From Pseudomonadota bacterium (lineage in GTDB: Bacteria; Desulfobacterota; Desulfovibrionia; Desulfovibrionales; Desulfovibrionaceae), in contig JAHJKV010000121.1 of the NCBI GenBank assembly GCA_018822065.1, positions 1-6,315 of the forward strand: a DNA stretch of 6,315 bases, read 5' to 3'. Position 1 is the stretch's first letter, and every line of letters starts with the position of its first letter. Positions 5,977 to 6,315 of the stretch are shown piece by piece. Position numbers and translations under genes: made by a program. Under the pieces are notes generated by a model. The model searched no databases. It had not been told where the DNA came from and saw only the letters and a list, made by a program, of their open reading frames with translations.

Positions 5977-6053
5977 GGGCTCGTGGCTCAGCTGGATAGA
6001 GCATTCGGCTACGAACCGAAAGGTCGCAGGTTCGAATCCTGCCGAGCCCACCA
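5977..6053 (+). tRNA. tRNA-Arg (anticodon ACG)
   Basis: A full cloverleaf can be drawn. The acceptor stem GGGCTCG (5977-5983) pairs perfectly with CGAGCCC (6043-6049). The D stem is GCTC/GAGC (5986-5989/5999-6002), the anticodon stem TTCGG/CCGAA (6004-6008/6016-6020) with loop CTACGAA and anticodon ACG at 6011-6013, and the variable loop AGGTC. The T stem GCAGG/CCTGC flanks TTCGAAT. The discriminator base is A, and CCA is encoded (6051-6053). The anticodon ACG, normally edited to ICG, reads the arginine codons CGU, CGC and CGA. Arginine identity is supported by the anticodon and by A20-type D-loop sequence (AGCTGGATA). Confidence 0.97.
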
Positions 6054-6061
6054 TCGAATGT

Positions 6062-6090
6062 AAAAGGCCGTCCAAATGGACGGCCTTTTT
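6062..6090 (+). terminator. Intrinsic terminator after tRNA-Arg, possibly bidirectional
   Basis: GGCCGTCC (6066-6073) pairs perfectly with GGACGGCC (6078-6085) around a 4-base AAAT loop. It is flanked by AAAA on the left and TTTTT on the right, so the stem can extend to 12 bp. It lies 9 nt after the tRNA CCA end. Because A and T tracts flank it on both sides, it could also stop the minus-strand gene ending at 6133. Confidence 0.9.
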
Positions 6091-6132
6091 CGTGGCGTTT
6101 CAACAGGTGAATGCGCCAACGTGACTGGTCTT

Positions 6133-6315
6133 TCAGCCCAGTCTGTTCAGCACTTGTGCCACCAGCCTGTCCACCTCATCCTGTTCCGGCAGGCCGAGTA
6201 CGGTCGCGCTGGTCAGTTGCCGTTCCAGCAAGCCGGGCAGGGCGGGGATGGTGGTGCCGAGGAGGGGGAGGCCTTCCAGGGTGGGGAGGGTGGTTTGGCC
6301 GTCGAAGCGGTTGAG
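6133..6315 (-). CDS. C-terminal end of an unidentified protein (truncated by window edge)
   Basis: The last 60 codons of a minus-strand gene that begins beyond the right edge. The visible sequence starts LNRFDGQTTLPTLEGLPLLG and ends VDRLVAQVLNRLG before a TGA at 6135-6133. The codons are strongly GC-biased at third positions and the frame has no stop, as expected for real coding sequence in this genome; the stop is followed by the symmetric terminator at 6062-6090. The 'LNR...LPLLGTTIPALPG' pattern recalls the end of P-loop NTPase-type proteins such as dethiobiotin synthetase, but 60 residues do not support a name. Product left unassigned. Confidence 0.6.
   Translation of the reverse strand, partial: LNRFDGQTTLPTLEGLPLLGTTIPALPGLLERQLTSATVLGLPEQDEVDRLVAQVLNRLG

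Noticed and set aside
5263..6075. A 270-codon minus-strand frame antisense to tag and running through the tRNA.
   Set aside because: It covers a clear Tag gene and a structured tRNA gene; its apparent N-terminus is translated tRNA sequence, a common annotation artefact.
5977..6090. The tRNA-Arg 3' end as an integration site for a mobile element.
   Set aside because: No integrase gene, no duplicated tRNA 3' segment and no composition change are visible up to the window edge; a normal terminator follows.

Overview
The window is high-GC bacterial chromosome with four tightly ordered genes on the minus strand, a divergent DNA-repair gene, a tRNA gene with its terminator, and the end of a further minus-strand gene. 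The redox gene set and a hairpin element between two of the genes suggest a sulfate-reducing deltaproteobacterium of the Desulfovibrio/Pseudodesulfovibrio kind. That assignment is inference from memory of such genomes and was not tested by a search.

Minus-strand operon (about 5139 down to 1, running off the left edge). A sigma70-type promoter (TTGACT, 17-nt spacer, TATGTT) precedes a large acyl-CoA dehydrogenase-family gene (5052-3016). Next come an electron-transfer-flavoprotein:quinone oxidoreductase-like flavoprotein carrying a C-terminal ferredoxin domain (2973-1117), an ETF beta subunit (1013-210) and the start of an ETF alpha subunit (199-1). Together these form a plausible complete path: acyl-CoA or a similar substrate -> dehydrogenase FAD -> ETF -> flavin/Fe-S oxidoreductase -> (mena)quinone or another acceptor. 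The oxidoreductase keeps eight C-terminal cysteines where classical ETF-QO keeps four, the ETF beta nucleotide-binding motif is degenerate, and the dehydrogenase is nearly twice the usual size. This looks like a specialised branch of ETF-linked electron transfer, not ordinary fatty-acid oxidation. The substrate cannot be read from the sequence.

Divergent intergenic region (5053-5301). It holds the operon promoter and, just upstream of its -35 box, a perfect 15-bp inverted repeat with a 12-nt spacer, which is a candidate operator or structured element.

Plus strand (5302-6090). A tag-type 3-methyladenine DNA glycosylase I is followed by tRNA-Arg(ACG), whose likely -35 box lies inside the last codons of tag, and then a strong intrinsic terminator. 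Beyond it, 6133-6315 is the C-terminal end of a minus-strand gene that enters from the right edge and that I cannot name.
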